Part shown: positions 34,069 through 42,150 of the stretch, piece by piece
Layout of the letters: every line of letters begins with the position of its first letter
Numbering within the stretch: position 1 is the first letter of the stretch
Origin: Flavobacteriaceae bacterium PS02293
GTDB lineage: Bacteria; Bacteroidota; Bacteroidia; Flavobacteriales; Weeksellaceae
DNA: 64,000 nucleotides
Direction of reading: 5' to 3'
Assembly (NCBI GenBank): GCA_029960045.1
Contig: JASCOV010000002.1
Location: forward strand, 682,001 to 746,000
Made by a program: the position numbers and the translations under genes
The notes under the pieces: model-generated
Told to the model about the DNA's origin: nothing
What the model saw: only the letters and a program-made list of their open reading frames with translations
The model's database searches: none

Positions 34069-34911
34069 TTAACTGTAAGCTAAATTCTTGGTAATTTGCT
34101 CAGAAGCAAACTTTAGAAATCTTGGAACAATCTGCGCTTGTGTCAGAACGATTTTATCATCATCGTTCATTCTGTCAATGGTTTCCAGATATTTTTCCAT
34201 TCCGAAGGTTTCTATCATCGCTGTTTTATTTTTTTCATCCTCCAGATTTTTCACAAAACCAGTTGGGTCAGCTTCCGGATGAAATTGCGTTCCGAATATT
34301 TCATCAGAAAAACGAACTGCCATCAATGCTCTTTCCAGGTGAACAGTTGGACGGTATTTTTCCAAAGCCACAACCTTCATTCCCAATTCATCAATTTTTT
34401 CCTGATTCGGTTCAATACATTGATATCCTCTTGAATCTACAGCATAGAAAGGGTCTGGAAGATTTTTGAACAAAAATTCTTTTTCACCGTCTTCCGATTT
34501 ATGGATTGGCATCACTCCGAAAGAATAAGATTTTCTCTTACAAACATTTGCAATTCCGAAATGAATTACCGCCAATTGGAAGGAATGACAAACCAGAAAA
34601 GCATACTTTTTTTGCTCATTTTTTCTATTGTGATTCCAAATTTGGTCTAAGAAATCAGCGTATTTATTTTCCCATTCATAACCTTCACGGTGCGGATTTC
34701 CTGGTCCTCCGGAAGAAATAAATATATCAAAATCGGCAACATTCGGCATTTCATTCTTATAACGAACATCGAAAATCTCTACCGACACATTTTCATCAGA
34801 CTGTTCCTGAAAAGCTTTGGATAATTCCTTAATATTTCTCATCCCTTGATTCGGATGGTTGTTATTCATATCCAAAAGCGCAATTCTTACATCATTTTTA
34901 CTCATATTCAT
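34069..34911 (-). CDS. Class-I glutamine amidotransferase-like protein
   Basis: A 280-residue GATase1-fold protein. SSGGPGNPH stands at the oxyanion strand. The nucleophile is Cys108 in FLVCHSFQ, where the canonical elbow is GxCxG. The catalytic pair is His211/Glu213 in GTQFHPEAD. About 60 helical residues follow the catalytic core. The triad is complete, so it should release ammonia from glutamine, or hydrolyse a gamma-glutamyl bond, for the ligases beside it. It lies 24 bp upstream of the ATP-grasp-like gene at 32863-34044 and 78 bp downstream of the carboxylate-amine ligase. The substrate is unknown. Confidence 0.85.
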   Translation of the reverse strand: MNMSKNDVRIALLDMNNNHPNQGMRNIKELSKAFQEQSDENVSVEIFDVRYKNEMPNVADFDIFISSGGPGNPHREGYEWENKYADFLDQIWNHNRKNEQKKYAFLVCHSFQLAVIHFGIANVCKRKSYSFGVMPIHKSEDGEKEFLFKNLPDPFYAVDSRGYQCIEPNQEKIDELGMKVVALEKYRPTVHLERALMAVRFSDEIFGTQFHPEADPTGFVKNLEDEKNKTAMIETFGMEKYLETIDRMNDDDKIVLTQAQIVPRFLKFASEQITKNLAYS

Positions 34912-34989
34912 AAATTTTATACAAAATTAAGAATTTTAAATTTGAGGTAATTTTGAATTATAAAATCATTCACAATTCATCATTAATAA

Positions 34990-36093
34990 TTAAATAAGTC
35001 CTTTCTCAGTTTCATATATCATATAATCCACGACTTTTTTCAGGTCGCCGCCACTTTCATTGAAAACTTTCAGCTGACGGTCTGCGCCTGTTCCCATTTT
35101 GCAGATTTCTCTCGCATATTCCACTTCCTTTCTGCAACCTAAATCATCCACAACGTCATCAATAAAAGCCAATAATTCTTCCAAAAGGTCACGGTACGGA
35201 ACGCTAGCTTCTTTTCCGAAGTCAATCAAATGTGCATCGATTCCGTCTTTGGAAGCGCGCCATTTGTTTTCGGTTAAAAGTAATCTTCTGTAACTTCTGT
35301 AACTTGTATTTTGCTGATGCATTTTATAGATTTTCGCCACCAAAGACTGCATAATTGCTGCAAGACAAACGGTTTCGTCAATCGTCATCGGCATATCACA
35401 AATTCTGAATTCGATAGTCGGGTAGAAGGGGTGAACTCTCAAATCCCACCAGATTTTCTTGGCATTGTCAATAGTTCCTGTTTTTACCATCAAGTTAACG
35501 TACGCATCAAATTCTGCAACGCTACCGAAATAACTTGGCAAACCTGTTCTTGGAAACTTGGCAAAAACTTCTTGTCTGTAAGATTTGAAACCTGTCAATC
35601 TTCCAACCCAAAATGGAGAATTAGTTGACAAAGCGTAAACGTGTGGCAAGAAATAACGCATCACATTTTGAATTCTAATCCCTTCTTCACGGTCAGGAAT
35701 TCCGATGTGAACGTGTAATCCGAAAATTAAGTTAGAACGTGCAACATCTCCCATATCACTTACGATTTTATCGTAACGTGCATCTTTTGTGATGACATTG
35801 TCTTTCCAGTGAGAAAATGGATGTGTTCCACCTCCGGAAACTCTTAAACCTTGGTCGTGAGCGGTTTTCACAAGATGTCGTCTGAGGTCTGTCAATTCCT
35901 GACGCGCCTGCTGGATATTTTCACAAATTCCTGTTTCCATTTCCACTACGGATTCATGCATCTCGTGTTTTAAATTTTCACTTAGAACAGCTTTTCCACC
36001 TTCGATTATCTTGGAAACGTGCGAGACCAAATCCCGCGTTTCGGCGTCTATAATTTGATATTCTTCTTCTACACCTATCGTAAATCTGTGCAT
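34990..36093 (-). CDS. Carboxylate-amine ligase, GCS2/YbdK family
   Basis: A 367-residue glutamine-synthetase-fold ligase of the glutamate-cysteine ligase 2 family. The N-terminal motif FTIGVEEEYQIID carries the metal-binding acidic cluster. GGGTHPFSHW, FGLHVHIGI and STNSPFWVGRLTGFKSYRQ are family blocks, and TIEFRICDMPMTIDETV is the second metal or substrate block. YbdK-type enzymes have weak gamma-glutamylcysteine ligase activity in vitro, and the natural substrate is mostly unknown. Here it sits among ATP-grasp ligases, which suggests a dedicated amide-forming step in a small peptide pathway. A dyad repeat separates it from the next gene upstream. Confidence 0.9.
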   Translation of the reverse strand: MHRFTIGVEEEYQIIDAETRDLVSHVSKIIEGGKAVLSENLKHEMHESVVEMETGICENIQQARQELTDLRRHLVKTAHDQGLRVSGGGTHPFSHWKDNVITKDARYDKIVSDMGDVARSNLIFGLHVHIGIPDREEGIRIQNVMRYFLPHVYALSTNSPFWVGRLTGFKSYRQEVFAKFPRTGLPSYFGSVAEFDAYVNLMVKTGTIDNAKKIWWDLRVHPFYPTIEFRICDMPMTIDETVCLAAIMQSLVAKIYKMHQQNTSYRSYRRLLLTENKWRASKDGIDAHLIDFGKEASVPYRDLLEELLAFIDDVVDDLGCRKEVEYAREICKMGTGADRQLKVFNESGGDLKKVVDYMIYETEKGLI

Positions 36094-36146
36094 ATTATTT
36101 GTGTTTGTTAATTAAAGTTAGTTAGTAGTTGGTTTATTAATAAAGT

Positions 36147-36223
36147 CTTCGACTCCGCTCAGACTGACAGCTTTACAATCAAACGTTCAGTATTTTAGCG
36201 TTGTCACACTGAGCGGAGTCGAG
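36147..36223. repeat. REP-like dyad element, copy 1
   Basis: The arms 36147-36169 (starting CTTCGACTCCGCTCAG) and 36202-36223 (CTGAGCGGAGTCGAG at its end) are nearly perfectly complementary, with a 32-bp centre. It lies between two genes of the amidoligase cluster. Related copies are at 47595-47671 and 55740-55816. Confidence 0.75.
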
Positions 36224-36245
36224 TGTTTTTTTGAACAATAATTTT

Positions 36246-37196
36246 TTAAAGTTTGTTGGTCACAAATTTCCCCCAATTGATATTCACTTTTCCTGGTTTG
36301 TAATCTTTAGCTTTTTCGATGGCAAGTTTTGCAGCGTGCTCCACAATCCACTCGAAGTTTTCTTCTCCCACTGAGTTTCTGTCCGCATCAGGCGCAGGAT
36401 TACAGAAATCGATGGCGTAAGGAATTCCGTCTCTCACAGCAAATTCCACCGTGTTGAAATCGTAGCCCAAAGCTTCATTCATTTTCAACGTGTAATCTGT
36501 GATCGTTTTTAGCAATGCTTCAAGTTCTTTACCTTCGGTTTGATGCGTGGTTGCATATCTTAAATGGTGTGGATTTCTTGGTTCGTAAGGCATGATGTGA
36601 ACGTACTTTCTACCCAAACAGTAAACACGATAGTAATCTTCGAAAATAATTTCTTCCTGCACCATCATTACCAGTTGTTCTGTTTCAGCGTGTTTTGCCC
36701 ACATATCTTCCGGACTTTCAACTCTGTAAACATTTCTCCAGCCACCGCCATCGTGTGGTTTCATATAAGCTGGAAATCCTACATAATCAAAAATATAATC
36801 CCAATCGTGCGGGAATTTCAGATTTCTGAATGAAGTTTCTGAAGTATTTGTTGGTCTTTCGTAAGAAGGAAGCAATACGGTTTTCGGCAATGGAATTCCG
36901 ATTTTTAGCATCAAAGCATTGTTGAAGAACTTCTCATCTGCGCTCCACCAAAATGGATTGTTGATGACGTAAGTTCCACTAACTGCCGCATTTTTAAGAT
37001 AAGCTCTGTAGAACGGAACGTCTTGCGAAATTCTGTCGATAATGACAGCATAGCCGTAATCTGCGCCTTGTTCCAGTTTATCGATTTGAACAGGTTCTGC
37101 GGTATATTCACCTTTTCCCAATTCATTAACTTTATCGATGAATGCCCACGGAAAAGTGTCTTCCATTCCGAATAAAATTCCAATTTTTTTTGCCAT
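36246..37196 (-). CDS. ATP-grasp ligase (RimK-like), amidoligase cluster
   Basis: A 316-residue soluble ligase. It has an N-terminal Rossmann-like part (KIGILFGMEDTFPWAFIDKVNEL), then IDRISQDVPFYRAYLKNAA. The ATP-grasp core has FPAYMKPHDGGGWRNVYRV (adenine-binding Lys and flexible loop), MMVQEEIIFEDYYRVYCLG and the metal-binding FNTVEFAVRDGIPYAIDFCNPAPD. Members of this fold activate a carboxylate as acyl phosphate and couple it to an amine or thiol. It is separated from the alpha/beta-hydrolase gene upstream by 91 bp, and all genes from 41.9 to 32.9 kb share its strand. Confidence 0.88.
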   Translation of the reverse strand: MAKKIGILFGMEDTFPWAFIDKVNELGKGEYTAEPVQIDKLEQGADYGYAVIIDRISQDVPFYRAYLKNAAVSGTYVINNPFWWSADEKFFNNALMLKIGIPLPKTVLLPSYERPTNTSETSFRNLKFPHDWDYIFDYVGFPAYMKPHDGGGWRNVYRVESPEDMWAKHAETEQLVMMVQEEIIFEDYYRVYCLGRKYVHIMPYEPRNPHHLRYATTHQTEGKELEALLKTITDYTLKMNEALGYDFNTVEFAVRDGIPYAIDFCNPAPDADRNSVGEENFEWIVEHAAKLAIEKAKDYKPGKVNINWGKFVTNKL

Positions 37197-37287
37197 AATT
37201 TTTGTTTTTTGATTGTCAGAAATCCGATGTCAGAAATCTTAAGTTATTGTGATTTGTTGTTATTTTAAATTTGATTTATGTCTAGAC

Positions 37288-38001
37288 TTATCCGAAAAAT
37301 CTTCCAATGAATTTCGGGAAAACCATTCTCCAAAGTACCCAATCGTGGTCTATCCATTTCTGTTCGTCGTACCAATGGTTGATTCCTTTTGAAGTAAGGA
37401 TTCCTGCCATTCTTCTGGTAGGTTCCAAGCAAATATCACGGTCTGAAGTGCTAAGAACGATGTGCATATGTTTGTATTTCCACGCTTCATCATTTTTTAC
37501 AAATTCGTCCGGACAATTGAAATAAACCAATTCGTCCTGAATCCCATCCATAAAATTTCGAATTGAAAAAGCGCCAGACAAACAGAAAAGATGCGATACC
37601 AAATCCGGATATCTGAAAGCGAAATTAGCAGCGTGATAGCCACCGAAACTTGCGCCTGCAACCACAACACGATGTGTATTATGTGTTCTTTGGATATAAG
37701 GAATAAACTCATGAACCAAGAATTGAACATACAATTCGTAGTTTCTAATCCTGTCGTAAGCTGAAATATTTTTATTATAAAAGCTTAAAGCATCTATGGT
37801 TTCTAGATTGAAAAGTTTCAGTTTCCCATTGTCTGTAAACCAAGAGATACTTCCATTCAAATGGAAATCTGCATTCTGAGTATAAGAGCCTTGTGAAGTC
37901 GGAAACATAATAACAGGAAGTCCGAAATGTCCCGTGACTTCCACCTTGATGCTCTTTCCAAGGATGTGTGAATAATAATCTGTATGTGTAATTTGTGGCA
38001 T
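37288..38001 (-). CDS. Alpha/beta-hydrolase esterase, amidoligase cluster
   Basis: A 237-residue single-domain hydrolase of the esterase D/putative esterase group. The nucleophile elbow is VVAGASFGGYHAANFAFRYPDLV, with Ser of GASFGG. A catalytic Asp is likely in STSDRDICLEPTRR. The final IDHDWVLWRMVFPKFIGRFF supplies the His (HDW). There is no signal peptide, so it acts in the cytoplasm, presumably cutting an ester or thioester intermediate or product of the neighbouring ligases. It lies between two ATP-grasp genes, which argues for a pathway role. Confidence 0.85.
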   Translation of the reverse strand: MPQITHTDYYSHILGKSIKVEVTGHFGLPVIMFPTSQGSYTQNADFHLNGSISWFTDNGKLKLFNLETIDALSFYNKNISAYDRIRNYELYVQFLVHEFIPYIQRTHNTHRVVVAGASFGGYHAANFAFRYPDLVSHLFCLSGAFSIRNFMDGIQDELVYFNCPDEFVKNDEAWKYKHMHIVLSTSDRDICLEPTRRMAGILTSKGINHWYDEQKWIDHDWVLWRMVFPKFIGRFFG

Positions 38002-38077
38002 TGTTTTTATTTAAAGATTAAAAAATTAAAGAATTAAAGAATTAGAATCGCTTATTAATTTTCTATTATTAATTATC

Positions 38078-39289
38078 TTAAGAAGTCGGTTTATCTTTTG
38101 GAGGCAAAATGTTCAAGATTCTTTCTGTAACAATCGTGGCAGCTTCATCCAATCTTTCCTGAACTCTTTCTTCGGTTGTCGCTTTGTAAACGATTCCGAT
38201 GTGATAATCTATTGGTAAGAATTTTTCTACATCTTCGTTCTGAAGGTCGCTTGTATCTGAATGTTTTTCTTTGGCCAATGAAACAATTAATCCCGCAAAT
38301 AATTTCTGCGTTTCTTCAACCGTATATTTTTCTCCGTCTAATAAAGCATTTTCGAGTTTTGCCCATTCTCTCCAGATGTTAACGCCAGTCGCTGCTTCCA
38401 CCATATCAGGAATATGTGCGCCACCAACTCTTGACGATGTTTCCAAAAAGTAATATTGCCCGTCGATTCCTCTGATATATTCGCTGTGAGTTGCCCCGTT
38501 TTGAATTCCAAATTTGTCCAGAACTTCTTTATTGATTTTCTCCAAACCAATTGCTTCTGCTGAATCTTTCGCTAAAGTTTTGGTTCGGAAAACGCCGCCT
38601 TCGTGAGACACTTTCATTGGTGGAGAAAGGTATTTTGAAAAGCAGGAAAACACGATTTCTTTATTGTAAACCAAACAATCCACATGATAAACATCGCCAG
38701 GTTTGAAAGATTCCAAAAGGAATTTATAACGCTCATCGCCAAGATTTTCAACTGCCGGCCAAAGTTCTTCTGCTGAATTTATTTTCTTAATTCCGCTTGC
38801 TGATGCTTCGGAACGTGGTTTCAAAACCCAGGGTCCGGGAACATCCTGTGTGAATTTGTGAAGCTTTGCATCATTGAAAATCGATGAAAATTCCGGAACC
38901 GAAATCCCATTGTCTTTTGCCTGCTGACGCATTGCGAGTTTATCTCGGAAATAACGATGCGTTGTCTGTCCCATTCCCGGAATACGGTAAGTTTCCCGAA
39001 TCATCGCGGCTTTTTCCACATCAAAATCATCCAAAGCAATCACGGCATCTATCTGATGATTTTTCATCAAATAAGCAAATCCTTGAACAAGATGGTCGAG
39101 ATTCCAAACGGAAGGTTCCAGCTCGGGCATATAATAAACTTCGTCTATGGCGTGCCAAGGCCAAGGCTTTTCTTTCAGGTTTTCGGAGGTGATGAGAATG
39201 ACTTTGTTTCCAAGTTTTTTACACTCGTCCATAAAGTCATAACCTTTGTAATAACAGGAGATGCAGACAATCGTTTTTTCCATATTCAT
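38078..39289 (-). CDS. ATP-grasp ligase (carbamoyl-phosphate-synthase/biotin-carboxylase-like), amidoligase cluster
   Basis: A 403-residue ligase. It has an N-terminal preATP-grasp domain (TIVCISCYYKGYDFMDECKKLGNKVILIT, then IDAVIALDDFDVEKAAMI). The ATP-grasp core has RDKLAMRQQAKDNGISVPEF, PWVLKPRSEASASGIKKI (ATP-binding Lys and small loop), YHVDCLVYNKEIVFSCFSKY and GATHSEYIRGIDGQYYFLETSSRVGG (metal-binding Glu/Asn-type site). The pattern is that of L-amino-acid ligases. It begins the run together with the M17 peptidase upstream. The second ATP at 39283 gives an alternative start two codons in. Confidence 0.88.
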   Translation of the reverse strand: MNMEKTIVCISCYYKGYDFMDECKKLGNKVILITSENLKEKPWPWHAIDEVYYMPELEPSVWNLDHLVQGFAYLMKNHQIDAVIALDDFDVEKAAMIRETYRIPGMGQTTHRYFRDKLAMRQQAKDNGISVPEFSSIFNDAKLHKFTQDVPGPWVLKPRSEASASGIKKINSAEELWPAVENLGDERYKFLLESFKPGDVYHVDCLVYNKEIVFSCFSKYLSPPMKVSHEGGVFRTKTLAKDSAEAIGLEKINKEVLDKFGIQNGATHSEYIRGIDGQYYFLETSSRVGGAHIPDMVEAATGVNIWREWAKLENALLDGEKYTVEETQKLFAGLIVSLAKEKHSDTSDLQNEDVEKFLPIDYHIGIVYKATTEERVQERLDEAATIVTERILNILPPKDKPTS

Positions 39290-39392
39290 TTATTTTTGTC
39301 GGAAGTCAGAAGTCGGATGACCGAAGTCTGAATGTTCTTATTTATGATTAGTTTTTTATTTAAACTCAATTGCAAAGGCTAACTGTTATCGA

Positions 39393-40799
39393 CTAATTAT
39401 AATTTTCAATAAAATCTAATAGCAGCTGAACGCCGTAACCAGTCGCTGCTTTGTCTTTTGCATAACCAACGTTTCCAAATGCAACGCCTGCAATATCCAA
39501 ATGCGCCCAATTTTGATGACCTTCTATAAACTGTTCCAAAAATTTTGCCGCAACAATGCAATCACCAAAAGGTTTCATCGAAATGTTCTTAAAATCCGCA
39601 ACATCCGAAGTGAAATCATCTTTCCAAACGTCCCAAAGTGGCAAATTCCAAATGCGCTGATTGGTTTTGTCTGCGGACTTTTCCAATGATTTTTTCAAAT
39701 CCTCATTGTTGGAAAAGTAGGCGCCACAAGTGTAGCCGAACATTCGAACTGAGCTTCCCGTCAAGGTTGCTAAATCAATCAAAACATCGGTTTCATAATT
39801 CTTTGACAAGTACGAAAGTCCGTCTGCAAGCGTCATTCTGCCTTCTGCATCGGTGTCTAGAACTTCAATTGTTTTTCCGTTGTACGCTTTGATGACATCA
39901 CTTGGTAAATACGCTTTTTCCGAAACCGCATTATCCGTAATCGGAAGGATTGCAATAATATTCACGGGAAGTTTAAGTTCCGAAGCTGTAATCAAAGCAC
40001 CAATCACTGCGCTTGCTCCGCCCATATCACTTTTCATATAATGCAGATTGGCAGAGGGTTTTATGGAAATTCCGCCAGTGTCGAACAAGACGCATTTTCC
40101 AACTAAACCAATAGTTTTTGCATTTTCTACTTCAGATTTATATTCCAGAATTGTAAAAGCAGCTTCCTGAGAACTTCCTTGATTGACTGCGACAAAAGCA
40201 CCTAAACCTTCTTTTATTGATTCTTCACGATTCAAAACTTTATAATTCAAATCATATTTTTCTGCAGTTGATTTTAGAAATTTTGAGATTTGGTCAACTT
40301 TTTTGTGATTCGCAGGCTTATTCAGCCATTCTATTCCGGCAAATTGTCCGTTGCAAAGTGCTTCTGTTTTTAAGGCTAAATTTTTGGCTTCATCATCAGA
40401 AATGTTTTCGAAATGAAGTTCAAAATTTTCCTGCCAAAACGGATGTGATTTTTCGAAAGGGTAGAGATAAGTTCCTAAGAAAATACCTTTTACAAATTCC
40501 TCAGCCAAATCCAATCCAAATTTTGAATGAACCGAAGTTGGAACTGCCTGCAGATTTTTTTTGTAATCATTCGAAAATTTGTTCGCTAGTGCCTGAATTT
40601 CAAAACCTTTCGAATCTTTACCAATTCCTATGAAAAAGTTAATTTCATTAGAATCTGTTTTGATGAAAACCTCGTTCTTTTTTCCGTTGAAGAAATGTTC
40701 TGTATTCGGGTAATTTGATTTTTCCTGTTCCCAATCGTCTTCGCTGAACAGGAATATATTTTGAGTTGTGGTTTCTTTTTTATTGTTGATTTTAATCAT
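39393..40799 (-). CDS. M17 family leucyl aminopeptidase-like metalloprotease
   Basis: A 468-residue cytoplasmic peptidase. The C-terminal catalytic domain has VLFDTGGISIKPSANLHYMKSDMGGASAVIGA (two-metal Lys and Asp ligands), VLDTDAEGRMTLADGLSYL (family NTDAEGR signature with N replaced by D), LATLTGSS and the closing DIAGVAFG. The N-terminal about 160 residues are the divergent M17 cap domain. It overlaps the upstream esterase by 8 bp. M17 enzymes trim N-terminal residues or cysteinyl-glycine, so in this cluster it may process or recycle a peptide-like product. Confidence 0.9.
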   Translation of the reverse strand: MIKINNKKETTTQNIFLFSEDDWEQEKSNYPNTEHFFNGKKNEVFIKTDSNEINFFIGIGKDSKGFEIQALANKFSNDYKKNLQAVPTSVHSKFGLDLAEEFVKGIFLGTYLYPFEKSHPFWQENFELHFENISDDEAKNLALKTEALCNGQFAGIEWLNKPANHKKVDQISKFLKSTAEKYDLNYKVLNREESIKEGLGAFVAVNQGSSQEAAFTILEYKSEVENAKTIGLVGKCVLFDTGGISIKPSANLHYMKSDMGGASAVIGALITASELKLPVNIIAILPITDNAVSEKAYLPSDVIKAYNGKTIEVLDTDAEGRMTLADGLSYLSKNYETDVLIDLATLTGSSVRMFGYTCGAYFSNNEDLKKSLEKSADKTNQRIWNLPLWDVWKDDFTSDVADFKNISMKPFGDCIVAAKFLEQFIEGHQNWAHLDIAGVAFGNVGYAKDKAATGYGVQLLLDFIENYN

Positions 40800-41919
40800 T
40801 TGCTTCGTTCTTTTCTAATTCATTTTTGGCTTTTACAGGACTTTCCAGACTGTCTATGTAAAGCCATTCTACCGCTCTTGGAAATTCCTGAGACCAGTAG
40901 AATTCCTGATGTGTTCCTTTTTCGCTAATGTTGGTTCTGACTTCAAAATCAAATGACTTTTGAGCCGTCAATTTTTTCAAAGCTTTTTCAAATAACCTGA
41001 TTCTGCCGACCATTCTGGAACCTTCTAATCTGCCGCCGTACAGATAAACTTTTAGTTTGTACGGATTGCTGAACGTTATCATCGGAAAATCATTTTCAGG
41101 TTCTACCCAAAGCGATGGTGAAAATATCAACAGTTTTGAATAGACTTCAGGATAAAGAAATCCACCATAAATACTAATCAAACCACCCAAAGAGCTTCCT
41201 CCAATTCCTGTATTCTCTCTGTCTTTTTTCGTTCTGTAATTTTTATCAATCCAAGGTTTCAAAGTGTCTGTTATGAATCTCAGATATTTTTTGCCTTCCG
41301 CATCTTTTGTAACCGCATCGTTATCAAATATATATTCTTTGATTCGGTCATCTTCGCCGTGTTCAACAGCTATGACAATCAAATCTCCGCGACCATATTC
41401 TGCCAATAGAGCCAATTTTTTATCGATTTCCCAATTTCCATAAGCCGAACCTTCATTGAAAAGATTTTGTGCATCCTGCAAGTAAAGAACAGGAAAACTC
41501 TCTTCAGAAGCGTAATAATTGTGCGGTAAAAGCGCCCATACTTTTCTGGTTCTGTCCAGTTGAGGAATATAAAATTCTTCATCCACCAATTCCACAATCG
41601 GGAAAAATTCTTTTTTGAAAGGTCCCCAATTCAGTCTCCATTTTTCGACGGAATCCTTGGTTTTCTTTTTGTCTTTATTTATTTTTCTATTGGGTGTTAT
41701 GCTGTCGTATTTATCGATTTCTACATTTTCCCAGCCACCTTTTGTAAATTTATATTCTATGTTTTCATTTAATAGTTCGTCGGAAATATTGATGTAATAA
41801 TTATTTTCATTCAATTTCTCCAACTCGAATTTTGAATCTCTGGGATTCCATTTGTTAAAATTTCCCGTTATAAATACCGGTCGGTCATCATTATCTTCTG
41901 ATGTCAGAAAAAACTCCAT
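40792..41919 (-). CDS. Alpha/beta-hydrolase esterase (Fes/IroE-like) with N-terminal CBM48-like domain
   Basis: A 375-residue protein. Residues 1-80 resemble the AMPK/CBM48 glycogen-binding sandwich (FITGNFNKWNPRDSKFELEKL and YKFTKGGWENVEID). The hydrolase domain (about 110-360) is of the enterochelin-esterase type, with FPVLYLQDAQNLFNEGSAYGNWEIDK, the elbow GIGGSSLGGLISIYGG and late HQEFYW supplying His. There is no signal peptide. It is the first gene of the minus-strand amidoligase run and overlaps the M17 gene by 8 bp. Fes-type esterases cleave esters of small peptide-like metabolites, which suits the context. Confidence 0.85.
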   Translation of the reverse strand: MEFFLTSEDNDDRPVFITGNFNKWNPRDSKFELEKLNENNYYINISDELLNENIEYKFTKGGWENVEIDKYDSITPNRKINKDKKKTKDSVEKWRLNWGPFKKEFFPIVELVDEEFYIPQLDRTRKVWALLPHNYYASEESFPVLYLQDAQNLFNEGSAYGNWEIDKKLALLAEYGRGDLIVIAVEHGEDDRIKEYIFDNDAVTKDAEGKKYLRFITDTLKPWIDKNYRTKKDRENTGIGGSSLGGLISIYGGFLYPEVYSKLLIFSPSLWVEPENDFPMITFSNPYKLKVYLYGGRLEGSRMVGRIRLFEKALKKLTAQKSFDFEVRTNISEKGTHQEFYWSQEFPRAVEWLYIDSLESPVKAKNELEKNEAND

Positions 41920-42085
41920 TCTATTTTAAATTCTCTTATTGAGTCATAAATTTATAAAATTATTTCTATTAATGAAGTAATGTTGAGTATTTTTCTTTTA
42001 AAAATGAAGATTATTAATAAATATTAATCGAATATTAAAAATCTTTGAATTAATGTGAATTTTGCTTTTCGAAATAATATTAATG

Positions 42086-42123
42086 AAAAACAAAAAGCTT
42101 TCGAAGAATGTCTCCGAAAGCTT
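42086..42123 (-). terminator. Terminator of the GH43-lipoprotein operon
   Basis: On the minus strand, the stem AAGCTTTCG (42123-42115) / CGAAAGCTT (42103-42095) encloses an 11-nt loop, followed by a T-rich tract (42096-42086). Confidence 0.8.
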
Positions 42124-42150
42124 GAATTTTTGTTGAAAAAACTTAAAAAT

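Noticed and set aside
34122..34469. Several 60-145-codon open frames opposite the amidotransferase and ligase genes
   Set aside because: They are antisense shadows of strongly supported genes, with unnatural composition and no start context.
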